A stretch of 64,000 nucleotides of DNA from Gracilaria domingensis (GCA_022539475.1 VCMS01000169.1:116636-180635), one strand, 5' to 3'; positions 31,860-43,578 are shown, counted from the first letter of the stretch. Notes: generated from the sequence alone by a model not told the origin. Translations and numbers: made by a program.

Positions 31860-33265
31860 CTAACAAATCATAAGATATGATAACACCATGTCCAACCAAA
31901 TCTTTTGTTCAGAGGTTTTTGTTTCAGAAACTAATGTGTTCTTAAATTCCAAAGAATTCCGTAGGTAATGAGACGTTGTATTTGGGGTTGAATTCGGGCT
32001 TTCTTTTCCACCGTCATTCAATTTTGAGTTCCACAGCGTTCTAAGTTCATTTTCCGCTGAACTACTTGAGGTGCAGTTTAAATTCCTCTGTGCTTGCGTA
32101 ATACCGAGAGTCTTACAATCTTTAAGGTATAAACGAAATTTGTCTAACTGCAAGGCTTCTTCGGAAGATGAAACTTGTGAATTTTTCTTTTTAAATCTGT
32201 TCCATTCTTTCTCAATGAGGTGTGGGTGTTCGAAGTCTCCGTCAAAAATGGCTGAGCTCGGATCAGTTATTGCACAGGAACCTTGCAAACTTTCCTCATC
32301 ACTTTGATATATTTTTTCAGGATTTTCTTCGCATAAGGATTCTTCCTTATTATGTTCTTTTTGAACTTTGGTCAGAGAAAATTTTGCAGTAGGGCATGAC
32401 AGATTAGAGGATTAGGCAGAAACATATTGGTTCAGGTGCGGATACTTTCCAGAATCTAGTAGCTGCTTCAATCTCTCTGTTACTGTACGGTCCCCAAGAA
32501 GGGCATCAATGGAACGAAAGGCGACGTGAAGAATTAAAGCTGCAGATGCGAAGTGTGGAGATTCATCATGTGCAAATCCACGAGACGAAACGTTTAAGAA
32601 GCGATCAACCCCAATGAACGTCTTGCTCGATCATCTCTTCTGCGCAATTTCAAGAATGTTTTGGGTTTGATGAACAGACCCAATTAATTCTTTGTCTTCT
32701 TTTGACACGTCCAGATCATCTAACAGTACCATTGTCGGATCATAATGGACTGACATAGATGTACTGACCTTTTTCAGAACATTACTTTCGTAAAACGTGG
32801 AAGCTGAAAGGTTTTCGAGCAGGTGTGGTCGTCTTATGTAGTTATAAATATATCGATCTGCGGCAGCAGGCTTGGAGGGGTTGGCGCAACGGTGGTATAG
32901 ATTGTTAAAAGGAGGAACTGCAGCTGTTTCGTTAGCGTCTAACTGTGGGAGCATGTCAATGCCACGGTTTCCACTTTGTAAGGAGTTACTCTTCTTAGCT
33001 TTTTGGTCTAGAGAGAGAGCTTTTGGATGATTCAAGAGAAAAGAAGTATTGATACTTTTCACAGATGCTGAAAAAAATGATATGGGATTGTCGAGAAGGT
33101 ATTCCACAGCTGTTTGTGCCCCGACAGACCTCGCATTTGTTGAGTTTCAAGCAATTGATCCTAAAATTTTCTGTTGTTCAATCCATTTTGAAAATGCTGG
33201 ACTCTTTTCAATGATTGCGTATCAAATAAGAGCGTCTTCTCAACTTTGACAGTATAAGAACAAAA
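31860..33265 (-). pseudogene. Helitron Rep-helicase linker region
   Basis: Short leftward frames (31860-32288 and 32631-33107) fill the interval between Rep and helicase. They carry no motif I recognise and contain several stops; the position is the only evidence that they belong to the Helitron. Confidence 0.4.
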
Positions 33266-34456
33266 TTACATTGCCCCTGGAATACTGCTTCCGACGATTA
33301 TCGTAACATCAGAATTTGAATGATTCATTGCAGTAAGCATAGGGTGAGTAAAGTTCACATATGGAGATGTTCGCGTAGCAAGAGCAACAAATCGAATCTG
33401 TCCAGAGTTGGTTCTTCTCATGCAGACAGACCCTCTTCTTTGCAATGGAAACGGAAAAAGGAATCGACAATTTTCATCTTTTCCTGAGAAATATGTATTG
33501 CATTTGTGGACTTGTGTACCAATTGTCAATTCTCTAAGTTCTCAATTATTCTGGACACTGCCATCGAAAGAAAGTTCATTGCAAGGCCGAGATATAACAT
33601 CATATCTTTCGGCCGCTGAAAGAGGACTAGGCATTGAAGTTCCATTCGGTGAAAGGAGAGTATACACAGATGGTGGAATGATTGCGATGTCCAAGCACCA
33701 GGAATTTCACTTATTGGAGTGTCTGGTGGCAGAACTGCGGTTGAAAAAATCTCTATGAAGTTGACATTCTCTTCAGGATCCATCTCTTCTAATTCTGATA
33801 GAGTAGGGCATTTCTCCTCGAGCCAGATTAGTAAGTGCAAGTGTGGCGAAAATCGTTCCTGCTATTCGACACGGCCTAAATAAATAAGCCACAACACTAC
33901 CGGAAGGTTTTGTCTCGCCTAAAAGAAAATTCTGGAAAAGAGATTGAACGCGCCTGTGGAACAGGGAAACTGCTGACACCGGATTTGATGCTAGTATATC
34001 GGCTCTTTGCTTCGACGTTAAACTTTTAGCCGCATTGAATGAAAGACTCGGATCTGCCTCACAATATAAGTATGGATCAGTTACATCTGCAACACTCATT
34101 GTCAAGAAAATTTGAGAAGGCCCAAATCTGGTGAGGTATGCCCAAGCTTTCCTCTTCAATGCTCTCCAGAATACAGGGGAGCCCCTTAATGTTCCGAAAG
34201 ACGCATTCAGAAATCCCGAACAAAGTAGGTAGTCAATGCGTTTTGCTATGAGAGATGGAGGTAATGAAGACGAGAGAAGTTCCCGAACCTCTAGTATTGT
34301 GCGCTCACAACGTCCGGATAAGAGAGCAAATGAACATAATCCTGTAATGCGCTTTCGTTTTAGAATACAGTACATAAAGAATATGAACTCTAAGTCCTTC
34401 GCAAATCGCGATCCGTAAACAGAGAGGACAATCTTACCCCTTTTGCAAGAGAACAC
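33266..34456 (-). pseudogene. Helitron Rep (HUH endonuclease) domain
   Basis: RFGPSQIFLTMSVADVTDPY (about 34090-34130) is the Helitron helicase-like block. Then, in another frame at about 33825-33855, RVE followed by a stop and QERFSPHLHLLIWLEE contains the HLH of the HUH metal site. QVHKCNTYFSG and ENCRFLFPFPL (about 33440-33510) follow, as in other Helitron Rep proteins. The catalytic Tyr region (expected after VGSSIPGAMY, about 33260) is degraded. Confidence 0.8.
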
Positions 34457-35808
34457 CCCATCGATTGTGGCCCCCCCTTCCCGTTTGGAAATAGAACTGG
34501 AAAGTATGATTCCAGATTACTGAGAGCGTTATAGGACGGCAGCATATGTTTCCGACGGTGAGTAAATGGTGTCAACATATGCTCAATCAGAAGTTTAGCA
34601 TGATAAGCGTTCTCGCTGTCATCAATACCATTCATGGTAGCTTTTGATAACTCTTCCAATGTAACCATATCTATTGGTCCCTGGACTCCATTGGAGTTAT
34701 GCGCAATACATTTGCCATCTTTTCGATGCCGTTTAGCGTCAGTAGGTTCAATTCTTTGTGTTTCTGGCTTTCTCTTGTGAGAAATATTCACGCAAGATTG
34801 TCCGACTTCAATATGTTGCTGAATGCATTCCGCTTCTTCTGTACAACTGATCTCTTCGAATGCCGTCTCGTCAATTTCAATTGCGCTGTAAAGAGGATTA
34901 TTCTTGCTTAGCCATTGTAAAGCTTCCCTTACTTTTTTTGAGTTGATATCCACTGGTGTTTGATGCTCTAATAGAAATTTGAAGACAATAGTAGGCCTTC
35001 TAGGAAGCTTAACAGCTAAATCAGCCACTGGATTCGAAAAGCAAACTGGGGGACCTTTGGAAACTTGTTGTCAAAAGCCACCTTGCGTTCGGAATATGAA
35101 TATAGAAGGAAGACGAAGACATATCAAATGACGTTCGCATGCTGAAAGCGTAGAAAGTTGTATAGAGATAGGATCAGAGAAAACCCATCCGTTTTTTAAT
35201 GCTCGAAATGGGATCGTTTTACGACGGAGAAGAGCAAAGCAAGAGAAACATATGTACAGATCAATCTCGTTCTTTGAATCTGGAAATAATTTGCCTTCTA
35301 ACACACCCATACAATCATTCCAAAGTCTTTTCTCAGAAACTTTCAAGTTCTGTTTCGAAACATGACGCACACACACTCTGCAGATTGCATATTGTTCAGG
35401 GTCGATGAGCATAATGTGGTTTGATATATCTCTTCGCATCTTCTGGCGGATATTCTCCGTGCGGCGTCTCATCTTGTTGAGATGCGACGTTGACAAATTG
35501 GAAATACTGCGACTATGAATAATGTTACGCAGCGACTCTTTGTTGTACTTCAATTCAAGATCATGTTCTTTGCCAGCATCAACTGGGTGTTTTGGTATGG
35601 GTGGTTCACGTCTTTGATTTTGTCGATAATATCTTCGTTTTCGAATTTGTTTTACTCTCTCTTGATAGCGCTGAGACCTCTTGCGTGACTTCGAGTTGTT
35701 TAGATCTTTTGCATGGCTCTGCATCATTTCAAAGATCAAAGAAAGCCGTCTAAGAGTATTTGTTATTACTTGTAGTTCTATTATAACAGCTTTGTTATTC
35801 AACCTCAT
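34390..35808 (-). pseudogene. Helitron N-terminal region (DUF6570-like)
   Basis: Two Cys pairs (CRVC and CFSC), then IPFRALKNGWVFSDPISIQL and LSACERHLICLRLPSIF are the pattern of the Helitron N-terminal domain. After a shift near 35050 the next block has KVREALQWLSKNNPLYSAIE and YFPVLFPNGKGGP. An Arg/Lys-rich tail (KSRKRSQRYQERVKQIRKRR) precedes them. Confidence 0.75.
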
Positions 35809-37090
35809 ATCCCCGTATCGAATATGTGAACGATCTAAGAAAAGCTATTATTCTAGATACGTCACTCTAAAATTTAGAACAGAATACTTTCAGAGGCACA
35901 CTTGCAACTTTTTTACTCTCTTGATATCTTTGCAAACCTTGCAAGCAAAAATTTAAAACACAGGCTTGAATTTGGGGAGATGTATTTTAGTCAATATGGA
36001 GATATGTTAACTACTATACAGCACAGTGTTCTGCAAAACAAGAAGTTGGCAAAAGAAGAACTACACGCTTTGAAATTTTTTCAAATGTCCTATGCAACGC
36101 GCTGCGCATAGGTAGAACTCCTTCTTTCTTCTACTCCTCATGAATGGATAGCACACAAGAGCGCAAATTTATGGATGACACCGACGATTCAAAGTGAAAA
36201 CAAGGAGGGTCTTTCTTTTTTAACAAATACACAACTTTGAGTTGATTGATTGCATCTACTTACTGCACAAATTCACGTAGTTGATGACTAGATATTCTCA
36301 CTATGATTTACAGCTAGCAGAAACAGAAGCAACACAGCAACTGAACATCACTCAAAAAGTGGAACCCAAGAAGCGATACATAAAATTTACAGAGTACATT
36401 AGGTTGAGGTCGCCCTCCGCAGGTTGGAAGCTGTGGTTATGGCCGATAAGACTGGAAGCTGGGATGCTACCCGACAGTTCAATTTCATGTGACAAATTTC
36501 AAATGGAGGAACAGTTTGGCGCTCGCTGTTGTGTAAACATATGTAAAGCAATTTTTTCTCTATCTCTAAAGACTTCAATTAAGTAAACGCTTTTTTTGTA
36601 AATTAAGGTTAGTCGCAAGCGAACACAGTGGTCAATGTTTATTCAAGAAGTACTAAGAGTTTACTAATGGAAAAACGTCATTATAATCTTTCTTCCAGAA
36701 GCACCGGTCAAAATCTAAGCAATCCATAAAGCTTTTGAAAAAGGCATGATATGTCATCGATATTTAATCTTTGCAACAGAGTTTGTGTTAATTAAAACGC
36801 CAATAACGATTACAGACGTTACGTAAAGCTCGAATGCTTCGTTTCTAATTATTGTTTTTCAAGATTTTTGAAAAGTTTTATAACGCCAAACAAGGTCTAA
36901 AAAACATGATTCCAAACAATTGGTATCTTTTACTGAACGTTTTGTAGATGAAATGGAGAAGTAAATCAGTTTCGGTATTCAATCGTTATGATACCAAGAT
37001 CCGGGTCATCAGGAAGGTTAATGTGCCATGCATTCTTTTCTTTGGGAAGTTTATTCATCTAATTAGACACTATCACCAAAAATGAAGCAA
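35809..37090. other. AT-rich stretch without a gene
   Basis: Only short frames without motifs. The right (5') end of the leftward Helitron should lie in here. Confidence 0.4.
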
Positions 37091-37825
37091 AATGCGCCGT
37101 GTGACCCTGCGCATTTTTTTTAAAAAAAGCCCATCGTCTGCTATATGTTATGTATCAAAATGTTAGATTCTAAAAATAAACCACGAAAACGAGAAGTCTA
37201 CCAAAAATGATTTAATGCGCCAAAAACAGTTAGTTAGCTAGTTTTTTTACAATTTTCAGCTCAAATTGGATCAAATCTATTCATAGAAAGGATAGCGGCG
37301 CCAACAGTAAGAGCTTTGTGATTAAAGTAAATTATGTTATATATTAAGAATAATTGTTTTCTCTACATGAAAATATATAGAAACGTTACAGTTTGTACAC
37401 TAAGGGAACAAAAGCTTCTTAATAAGCTAATTACATGAAAACTAATGTATAAGATACAGTGATTGTTTTTTGCTTAAAGGAAAGCTTGAAGAGAAACAAT
37501 TATGCATCAAAAGATAGTTTTTAGAAAAGCTATCCGTCTCTTACTTTGAGAAGTTTACTTTTCAACCGGTTGATATGAAGGTGTTTATAGCAAATCTACT
37601 ACTAACAAAGCGGCAGAGCTAAAGTTGAGCTAGGCGAGCATTTTGCTCAAAGTAAAACATATGTTAAAGCAGCAACAAGCTGGTTAGAGGAAGTCTGAAC
37701 CTTGAGTTTGGCACACCCTCAAAGTTTACGGCTTATAATTAGAATAAGTATAATTTCTTCACAAACAGTACCATTAAGCAATAGAAAATTTTTTTAAAGA
37801 AATAGGCCGTGTCACCCTGCGCATT
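37091..37825. mobile_element. Putative non-coding inverted-repeat element (735 bp)
   Basis: The left end (37091-37129) and the reverse complement of the right end (37786-37825) agree at roughly 32 of 39 positions. Both begin AATGCGC, have a GTGAC centre, and end in a T-run followed by seven A. Each end is itself nearly palindromic. The interior is AT-rich and non-coding. No target duplication could be assigned. Confidence 0.5.
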
Positions 37826-37954
37826 GTCATTCGATTTTAGAGAACTCCCTTACATTAGATCAACTAATGCCAACAAATTAAAATTCAGCACAAAAAACTT
37901 TTCTGTCATCACATGATTTTAGAGACAGTGCCTATACATATCCTGAATGGTAGG

Positions 37955-38231
37955 CCATATAAACATTGAATCTGGCCCAAATATGACCGAAAAGTGACCG
38001 AAATAATGCCGGTTAGCTCGAAAATTTATGAGAACGTGTAACACGTGGCATCAAAAATTCTATGTTTTCGTAGATGGCCATATTTGTGTCATATGTTGGC
38101 CACGTGTTATCCAAATGTTTCTAAGCAGAAATTGCTTGTCTTGGCAAGAAAGGGGTTCTCAAAAATTTTCGAACTAAAAGCCCTCATTTCGGTCCTGTTT
38201 CGGCCATATTTGGGCCAGATTTGATGTTCAG
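37955..38231. mobile_element. Putative 277-bp MITE with ~75-bp inverted ends
   Basis: The left AATCTGGCCCAAATATGACC and the inverted right AATCTGGCCCAAATATGGCC continue to match for about 75 bases (GACCGAAAT, TCGAAAATTTATGAGAAC). The direct repeat ATGGTAGG flanks it at 37947-37954 and 38232-38239. An 8-base target duplication would suit a hAT-type element, though the outermost bases do not pair well. Confidence 0.6.
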
Positions 38232-39088
38232 ATGGTAGGTTATCAGCATCCTTTGAAAAGCTTTCTAATCATTTCTCTCAAAAATTGGGTACTAACTAAA
38301 ATAGGATTCTAAAAGCAAAGACGAAAATGTTCTTAAACACTCTGAATGTTTCTGAACATTCGTCTAAAGTACTGTTTCTTTAAAATAAGTATTGTTTTAC
38401 AAAGAATGTCTAGTTCTCGAAATCTTTTAACCAACTAATTTCTTAATGGCTTCATTCAAGCAAAAGATTTTCATTTTTAAAAGATCATATATAGAACAAT
38501 AGATTCTAACATTCTTTCCAACAAATAGAACTCACAGGTAATCAAAAACGTTAAAAATGTAACGTTTTGCTTTATGAAAAGATGTATACCTCTTGCCCAA
38601 CTTTGGATACTGTGCATTACGTTTTATTCGTAATTCATTATAGCTTGCTCTTAAGAGCACTGATTAAACTACTATTTAAAATATGGTGTAACGACAGCCC
38701 TGGTGTTTTTCATTTTTTAAGCCATGGCATTATTCATTTTTATTACTGCCATAGCCAAACTCATCGCATACTAATGTTTCAATCGTTATGGTCCCGTGAA
38801 CGATTTAGTTTTTACTTTTTCTTAAAGCACACTCTATCTAAGTTTTATTGCGAAGGAGGTTTGCAAGGTTTTTTCTTGGGGACGCTTGGTTCTCGAAGCA
38901 CTGATTTTAGAATTGCCGCACATGCTGCATTGTCAGTTGACAACAATGTATTTGTGGACGTCATTTTTGTAACAGAATAACGCCGGTGGTGACAAACCCA
39001 ACGGAAGGGCCAGGGGGTACCAGCCAAATTAATGGCAATATGCAGATGTGCACAATAAAATAAGCAACAAATAAGAAAACGGCTAAAG
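38232..39088. other. AT-rich stretch without a convincing gene
   Basis: A 137-codon frame at 38567-38980 is hydrophobic and lacks any family feature, so it is not called as a gene. Confidence 0.4.
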
Positions 39089-39258
39089 CCCACGCCAACT
39101 CCAGACGACGACTCGAAATAATTCGTCTAAGATCTGCGTCAAACTCCAGACACAGATTCGAAACCAAACGGCTAGGGCTCGTGCCAAACGTCAGACAAAA
39201 GCTCGACTTCACTCGGCAAAAGTCCGTGTTAAACTTCAGAAACGAACTCGAAATAATA
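39089..39258. repeat. Four degenerate tandem repeats of about 45 bp
   Basis: Units start with GCCAACTCCAGACG, GTCAAACTCCAGAC, GCCAAACGTCAGAC and TTAAACTTCAGAAACG. Each ends in a CTCGAAA or TTCGAAA-like block. The array spans about 170 bases. Confidence 0.65.
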
Positions 39259-39919
39259 AGAAGAAATAATGGGAGCCAATCCCCAGAGGTAGGCGAAGGG
39301 AAAGAAAAAAGGGAAGAAATGGAAAAGACCAGAACCACTAAGTGGCCAAGAGGGGGGTGGATAATAATTGAGGGAAGCCCACCACACTAAAGGGAAGAAG
39401 AAATGAAAAGTTGAGGGGAAGGTTGACCAGCAGGTGTTGCTGTTTATGTGGGGCTGTGGTGGGTGGTGGGTGGTTGAAGAGGACCGAAGAAGGGCCAACT
39501 CGAATGTCACCGTGCTTATATAGACGATTGCTACCTTCTATCCTAGCTTTTGTTTGAGAGTAGCATATCGTACATATTATTTTTACGTTTTTCTAATTTG
39601 CACACACCTCGCAAGAATTGTGTAGACATTTTGTCGCCTTACCAGCCTTCTTTCAGATCCTCCGGCGTTTCCAGCCATTCAAAGCGTTCTGAGGAGCTGT
39701 TTAGAAGGTTCCAGACAAATTATCCACGTCGCAAGCCCAGAAATATCTTCCCCAGATCGATCTCAAGAGAATATGGGAGAAAAATAATATCTTCGTCCAA
39801 TTAAGATTCGTTTCAGAGTGTTCTAGAACCACCAGAGATTTCTACGCAACACTCCCATTATTTCTACGTATTGCTTGTGTTCCACTGCTTCGTCATTACG
39901 CGTTTCATTGCCCAGTCTG

Positions 39920-40010
39920 CTTACCATGCTTACCGTTGCTGAGAGTGCCTACCGTTGCTTACCATTGCTGATAGTGCTTACCGTGCTGAGAGTGCCGACC
40001 GTGCTCACCG
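39920..40010. repeat. Tandem repeat of GCTTACCGTTGCTGAGAGT type
   Basis: Four to five degenerate units of about 21-24 bases, with TTACCGTTGCTGAGAGTGCC as the best preserved unit and variants with CATTGCTGATAGTG. Confidence 0.65.
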
Positions 40011-40222
40011 TTGAATCTGCAATCGCGGTTACGCATCGGCGGGCGTGATGTTTCGTCACTCTCAGTACGTTCTGTTGCACGCGTAACAATCTCGCAGTCA
40101 CTGCGGCCCATGCGCAACTTCTCTCAGCCTGCGAAAAGAATTTCATATCTTGTGCTTCCTCATTGTACTTCACACACTCCCCCACTCAGCGGTCGCTTCG
40201 CCTGGGCGACCGATGAGTCTTT

Positions 40223-40549
40223 TCACATCGTAGTTTCCAGAGCACCATTCCGAGTAACCTCTTCAGTAGTGTACTCGAATGGGTACGGCGGCTGTGGGTA
40301 GTCTGGGTCTGGCTCAAAGTCGACGATGAACTTTTCTCGTTGTCTGATGAGCCTTATATAGTTCACCACTTGCTCTTCATGCGTGGCTGCCGGCGGTAGA
40401 TGACCGTACTTCCCAACAACGTAATGATAGAGAAGGAAATTGGTCCTTTCGGCTCCAAGTCTCACCATCTGCGGATGTACCCTTCGTGCCAGCGGTCCAA
40501 GCATTTCGTGAGAACGACGCGTGATATACTGGCCATATACGTGATGCAC
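40223..40549 (-). CDS. Post-pol reading frame of the leftward gypsy element
   Basis: About 108 codons just downstream of the integrase on the same strand. The stretch KYGHLPPAATHEEQVVNYIR followed by FIVDFEPDPDYPQPPYPF resembles the end of the 170-aa frame at 48233-48745 (QFGHLSPDPGDTF, then ITFEPRSDMVLFPNPP). It opens with GTG after a TAG; an internal ATG gives MLGPLARR. This suggests an extra gene shared by gypsy elements of this genome. Function unknown. Confidence 0.5.
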   Translation of the reverse strand: MHHVYGQYITRRSHEMLGPLARRVHPQMVRLGAERTNFLLYHYVVGKYGHLPPAATHEEQVVNYIRLIRQREKFIVDFEPDPDYPQPPYPFEYTTEEVTRNGALETTM

Positions 40550-40594
40550 GCTAAGGCACTAGTGGACACCATTCTAAACAATCCTGTGTTTCTC

Positions 40595-41760
40595 TCAATC
40601 TTCACAATCCAAAGGAGCGAGCAAGTCACGCAGGGTGATTCCGCCAAAATCTATTTCCAAGTAGTTGAATTCGTGATTGTAGACTTCGTAGTCCACCACG
40701 ATCGGCATTGCGAGAGCACCCTGAGGGTCATTTTTCTCGATCCTCAGGTTATCCGGTTGCTCATGGTAAAGCCTGAGCCTCCTTGCATGGATGCCTCTTC
40801 TGGACATGCGGCGATGTGGAGAGATCAAAAAGTAGCGCGGATGACTACCGCGTATGATGCGACAAGTGCCATAGAACTTAGAAACAAACGGTGGCCACTT
40901 GATCGACGGATTCATAGCTTCACCACGCATGACAAGTACCTGATCTCCAACTGAAAACCTGTGTCCATATCGTTCATCATTTTGACGGGCTACTTGCCTG
41001 TCGACTCGAGTAGCTCTTCCCACGGTAGCTGCTTCCACTTCTGTGAAACGATTTGCGTCTGTGGCATCGGGGATCAGAGGAGGGAAGTCCGTACGGTGCA
41101 TACGAGGACGCGTCTCGTAGAAAATCTGAAAGGGTGAGTACCCTTCGGACATCCTACGAGTCCTGTATCCGTACAGCACGTCATATAGTGCTTCGTCCCA
41201 GTTTACTTTCCTTTGATGAATGATCTTGCCAATTGCTATCTTAGTCGTTCCGACCATTCTTTCTGCGCCTCCGTTTGAGACAGGGACATATGCTAGCACC
41301 GGCTTCAGTGAGATGCCATGCTTTCTCATGTACTGCTGAACGGTGGCTGCAAAGAAAGAGGTTGCGTTATCAGAGACGATCGTCAGAGGGTGACCGAAGG
41401 AACCGACTATCTCTTGTTGCACAAACCTCAAAACTTCAGAAGCGGTCGCGTTCTTTGTAGCCAGTGCTATAGGCCATCCAGTCAAGTGTTCTTCTCCGAT
41501 CAGAAGGAATCTGTTTCCACAGCTCGTAGGCCGAAAAGGTCCCATCAAAGGCGATAGAAAATGTGTCAAACACATTAGTGAGAGGAGCCTGTTGGCGGGC
41601 ACGATAGGAGAGAACATTTCCCATGAACTGACAGCCATTGCAACTCTTGACGTATTTGGTGACCTCAACGCGCATAGTAGGCCACCAAAATCTGTCCAAA
41701 AGATGCCTCCTGGTGGCTGCCACGTCCCAGTGTCCAATCTTCTGTCTCTTGCAGATGCTA
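40595..41760 (-). pseudogene. Ty3/gypsy integrase, leftward, frameshifted
   Basis: The zinc-binding part (RFWWPTMRVEVTKYVKSCNG with CQFM) and the first catalytic block (FDTFSIAFDGTFSAYE) are in one frame (41436-41723). After a shift near 41540 the second frame has IVSDNATSFFAATVQQYM with the catalytic Asp and VPVSNGGAERMVGTTK with the catalytic Glu. It then runs to a C-terminal RFSVGDQVLVMRGE and a non-chromodomain tail ending at 40595. A purine-rich tract on the minus strand (complement of CTCCCCCACTC, about 40179-40190) could be its polypurine tract. Confidence 0.8.
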
Positions 41761-41990
41761 GTTTTTGGCGAGGGTCGTCCAGTAAATTTTTTGAAAAAAT
41801 ATCATTATCAATTATTTCAAAATTTGGAGATAATTGCTTGGTTCTTCTAGAATCGCTGTGCAGTAAATACTGGTGGGTTTTTCACTCGTGCTAGTTCTTT
41901 AGTCGAGGGTTACCTGAACGGTATTTCGTGAAGTCTAGGTTCAGTTTCCATTAAGGTGCACATTACACGATACCTTCTCCGGAATGATAC

Positions 41991-42507
41991 TGTTAGGATT
42001 TCGTTAATTCTGGTCATGTTTTTATTTGAATTTGTTATATTGCTACGCTTTTAGTTAGTCATTTAATGTTTTGATGCTTTCTTTGAATTCCCCGTGATCT
42101 AGCGATCCGATTTGATACCCTAATGATCCTCAGAGTCTTTGTTTGACATTAGTTGTCATAATGTTACCAAGACATGTCACGTGTGATGTCTGCCTCGTCA
42201 GTTGACGTCATGACTGACTTCATAGTTTCGGTGCCTTGCTGGAACTTCTACAAATGGACACGTTTCAGGAACTTCTAGAAGCTTCTAGACGACTCCACTG
42301 TCGATTTCTACGCACAGTTTCTACACTAATTCCGACGCAAGGGCCAGTACTCATAGACACATTAGTTTGAGGGATATTCTAGAAATCTGCGTTAGCGACC
42401 TTATTTTCGAAGGTCCGATTCTCCATATAAACCCTGGTCGACTGCCCGAACTCTCCTCGGCAGTCACCATCGTTCACGTTCTCAACCTCAGACCCAGTGT
42501 TCTAACA
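41991..42507 (+). repeat. 5' LTR
   Basis: 517 bases, TGTTAGGATT to GTTCTAACA. It matches the 3' LTR except three substitutions between 42036 and 42049. A TATA box (TATAAA, 42426-42431) places the transcript start near 42455. It also contains CACGTG and several CTTCTAGAA-type inverted motifs. Confidence 0.97.
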
Positions 42508-42508
42508 T

Positions 42509-42520
42509 TGGTAGCATCGC
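42509..42520 (+). promoter_or_regulatory. Primer-binding site
   Basis: TGGTAGCATCGC begins two bases after the 5' LTR. TGG pairs with the CCA of a tRNA, and the start resembles the methionine-tRNA-type site of many gypsy elements. The exact tRNA cannot be named without the genome. Confidence 0.6.
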
Positions 42521-42663
42521 AAGTAAGTATTGCGCTCATTTGAAACTGAGTGAACATCCAGCCCTAGTGGATTTTGCTATACAAAATTCCCTAGGTTTGG
42601 ATGAGCCACAGACGTCCAGCTCTTTACTGACTGTTGATTTCTGACCCAATTTGGGTGTTTCCA

Positions 42664-43287
42664 GTGAGCTCAATACGCCGATCCCAAGCACCGCCGTCAT
42701 CGCCGTCGGTCTATACGAACACGGAAATATCCACCGAACCGCCGTCATCGCCGCCACCGCCGCCACCCCCTGTCAACACCACCGAAACCCCTGTTTCCGC
42801 TGCCGTGTCCACCTTGGAACCGAGTACACCACCTTCATACACACCGTTACCACCGTCGTCACCAGCTCGTCAACAACCCGATCCTGTTGACAGCAATCCG
42901 ATTTCAAGGAACCGATCGGTTACCGAGGCTACCGAGGGTACTCCACGTCATCTGCTCCGCAGAGACGACGCGGCTAATATCCATATCCTTCACGTGGCCA
43001 CCGATCGAATCAAGCGACGGCGTGTACGTAACCTTCGACGTCGCTTGAAGACCCCCAGGTGTGACGACTGTGAACTCCGTTTCAATAGCCGAGTGCAACT
43101 TCGCGAACATTTGTCTGGTAGCCGACACCGCAACAAGCTCCAGAACAAGCGCTCCCCACCGGGCTGCTACGAATGTGGTATACTTTCGTTCAATAATTGG
43201 AAGCATTACGAGGATCACCGAGGTGGACGCAAGCACCAAGCAGCTGTCAACAAGGAAAACCGACGTCAACAGCGTTATTTCAAGTAA
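42664..43287 (+). CDS. Extra reading frame before gag: two-C2H2 (U1/JAZ-type) zinc-finger protein
   Basis: This open frame lies between the primer-binding site and gag, in the same direction. A Ser/Pro/Thr-rich N-terminal half is followed by a basic stretch (RIKRRRVRNLRRRLK) and two fingers: CDDCELRF...HLSGSRH (C-x2-C-x12-H-x5-H) and CYECGILSF...HRGGRKH (C-x2-C-x13-H-x5-H). The last His pair spacing is typical of zinc fingers that bind structured or double-stranded RNA. The frame has no ATG. It may be reached by splicing: a good donor GTAAGT at 42523-42528 and a TTTCCAG acceptor at 42658-42664 would join it to the leader. How it is started remains open. Confidence 0.6.
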   Translation: MSSIRRSQAPPSSPSVYTNTEISTEPPSSPPPPPPPVNTTETPVSAAVSTLEPSTPPSYTPLPPSSPARQQPDPVDSNPISRNRSVTEATEGTPRHLLRRDDAANIHILHVATDRIKRRRVRNLRRRLKTPRCDDCELRFNSRVQLREHLSGSRHRNKLQNKRSPPGCYECGILSFNNWKHYEDHRGGRKHQAAVNKENRRQQRYFK

Positions 43288-43511
43288 ATTATAACGTAAA
43301 CCTTGTGTTGACAAAGTTCAAGAATCGGTTGTTCTACCCTTTAAGCTACCGTTTGTGGTTGTGTTCCAGCTTCCGCTACGTTCGTATTACTTAGCATTGT
43401 CAAGGAGAAGTCGCCGTACAGGGCTTACTATCTTCCCAGTCGCTTGACGCTTTGTAATTGAACCGAAGAAACCTTAATTGAACTACTCCGGCTGCAATTG
43501 CAACTTACAGC

Positions 43512-43578
43512 GAAGGGAATCGAACCTAGAACCTCTGAAATTGCACCGGCGCCGCCTACCCACTAGGCCAGGCGCGCG
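43512..43578 (-). other. tRNA-like sequence with pol III A and B boxes in the gypsy leader
   Basis: On the minus strand, TGGCCTAGTGGGTAGG fits an A box and GGTTCGATTCC fits a B box, with tRNA-like spacing. The acceptor and T stems do not pair properly, so a functional tRNA is unlikely; a SINE or tRNA-derived relic is more likely. It sits antisense about 150 bases before gag. Confidence 0.5.

Larger units (their letters stand above)
30330..35808 (-). mobile_element. Helitron, leftward, inactivated
   Basis: From right to left on the minus strand: an N-terminal zinc-binding and DUF6570-like region (35071-35808), a middle region ending in the YFPVLFPNGKGG block (34390-35028), the Rep/HUH region (33266-34456) and a Pif1-type helicase (30330-31829). 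The coding order Rep then helicase identifies a Helitron. Frames are broken many times. The TC start and CTRR end with hairpin could not be fixed, so the limits given are those of the coding remains. Confidence 0.85.

Noticed and set aside
38567-38980. 137-codon rightward frame
   Set aside because: Hydrophobic, AT-driven composition, no family features or neighbours.
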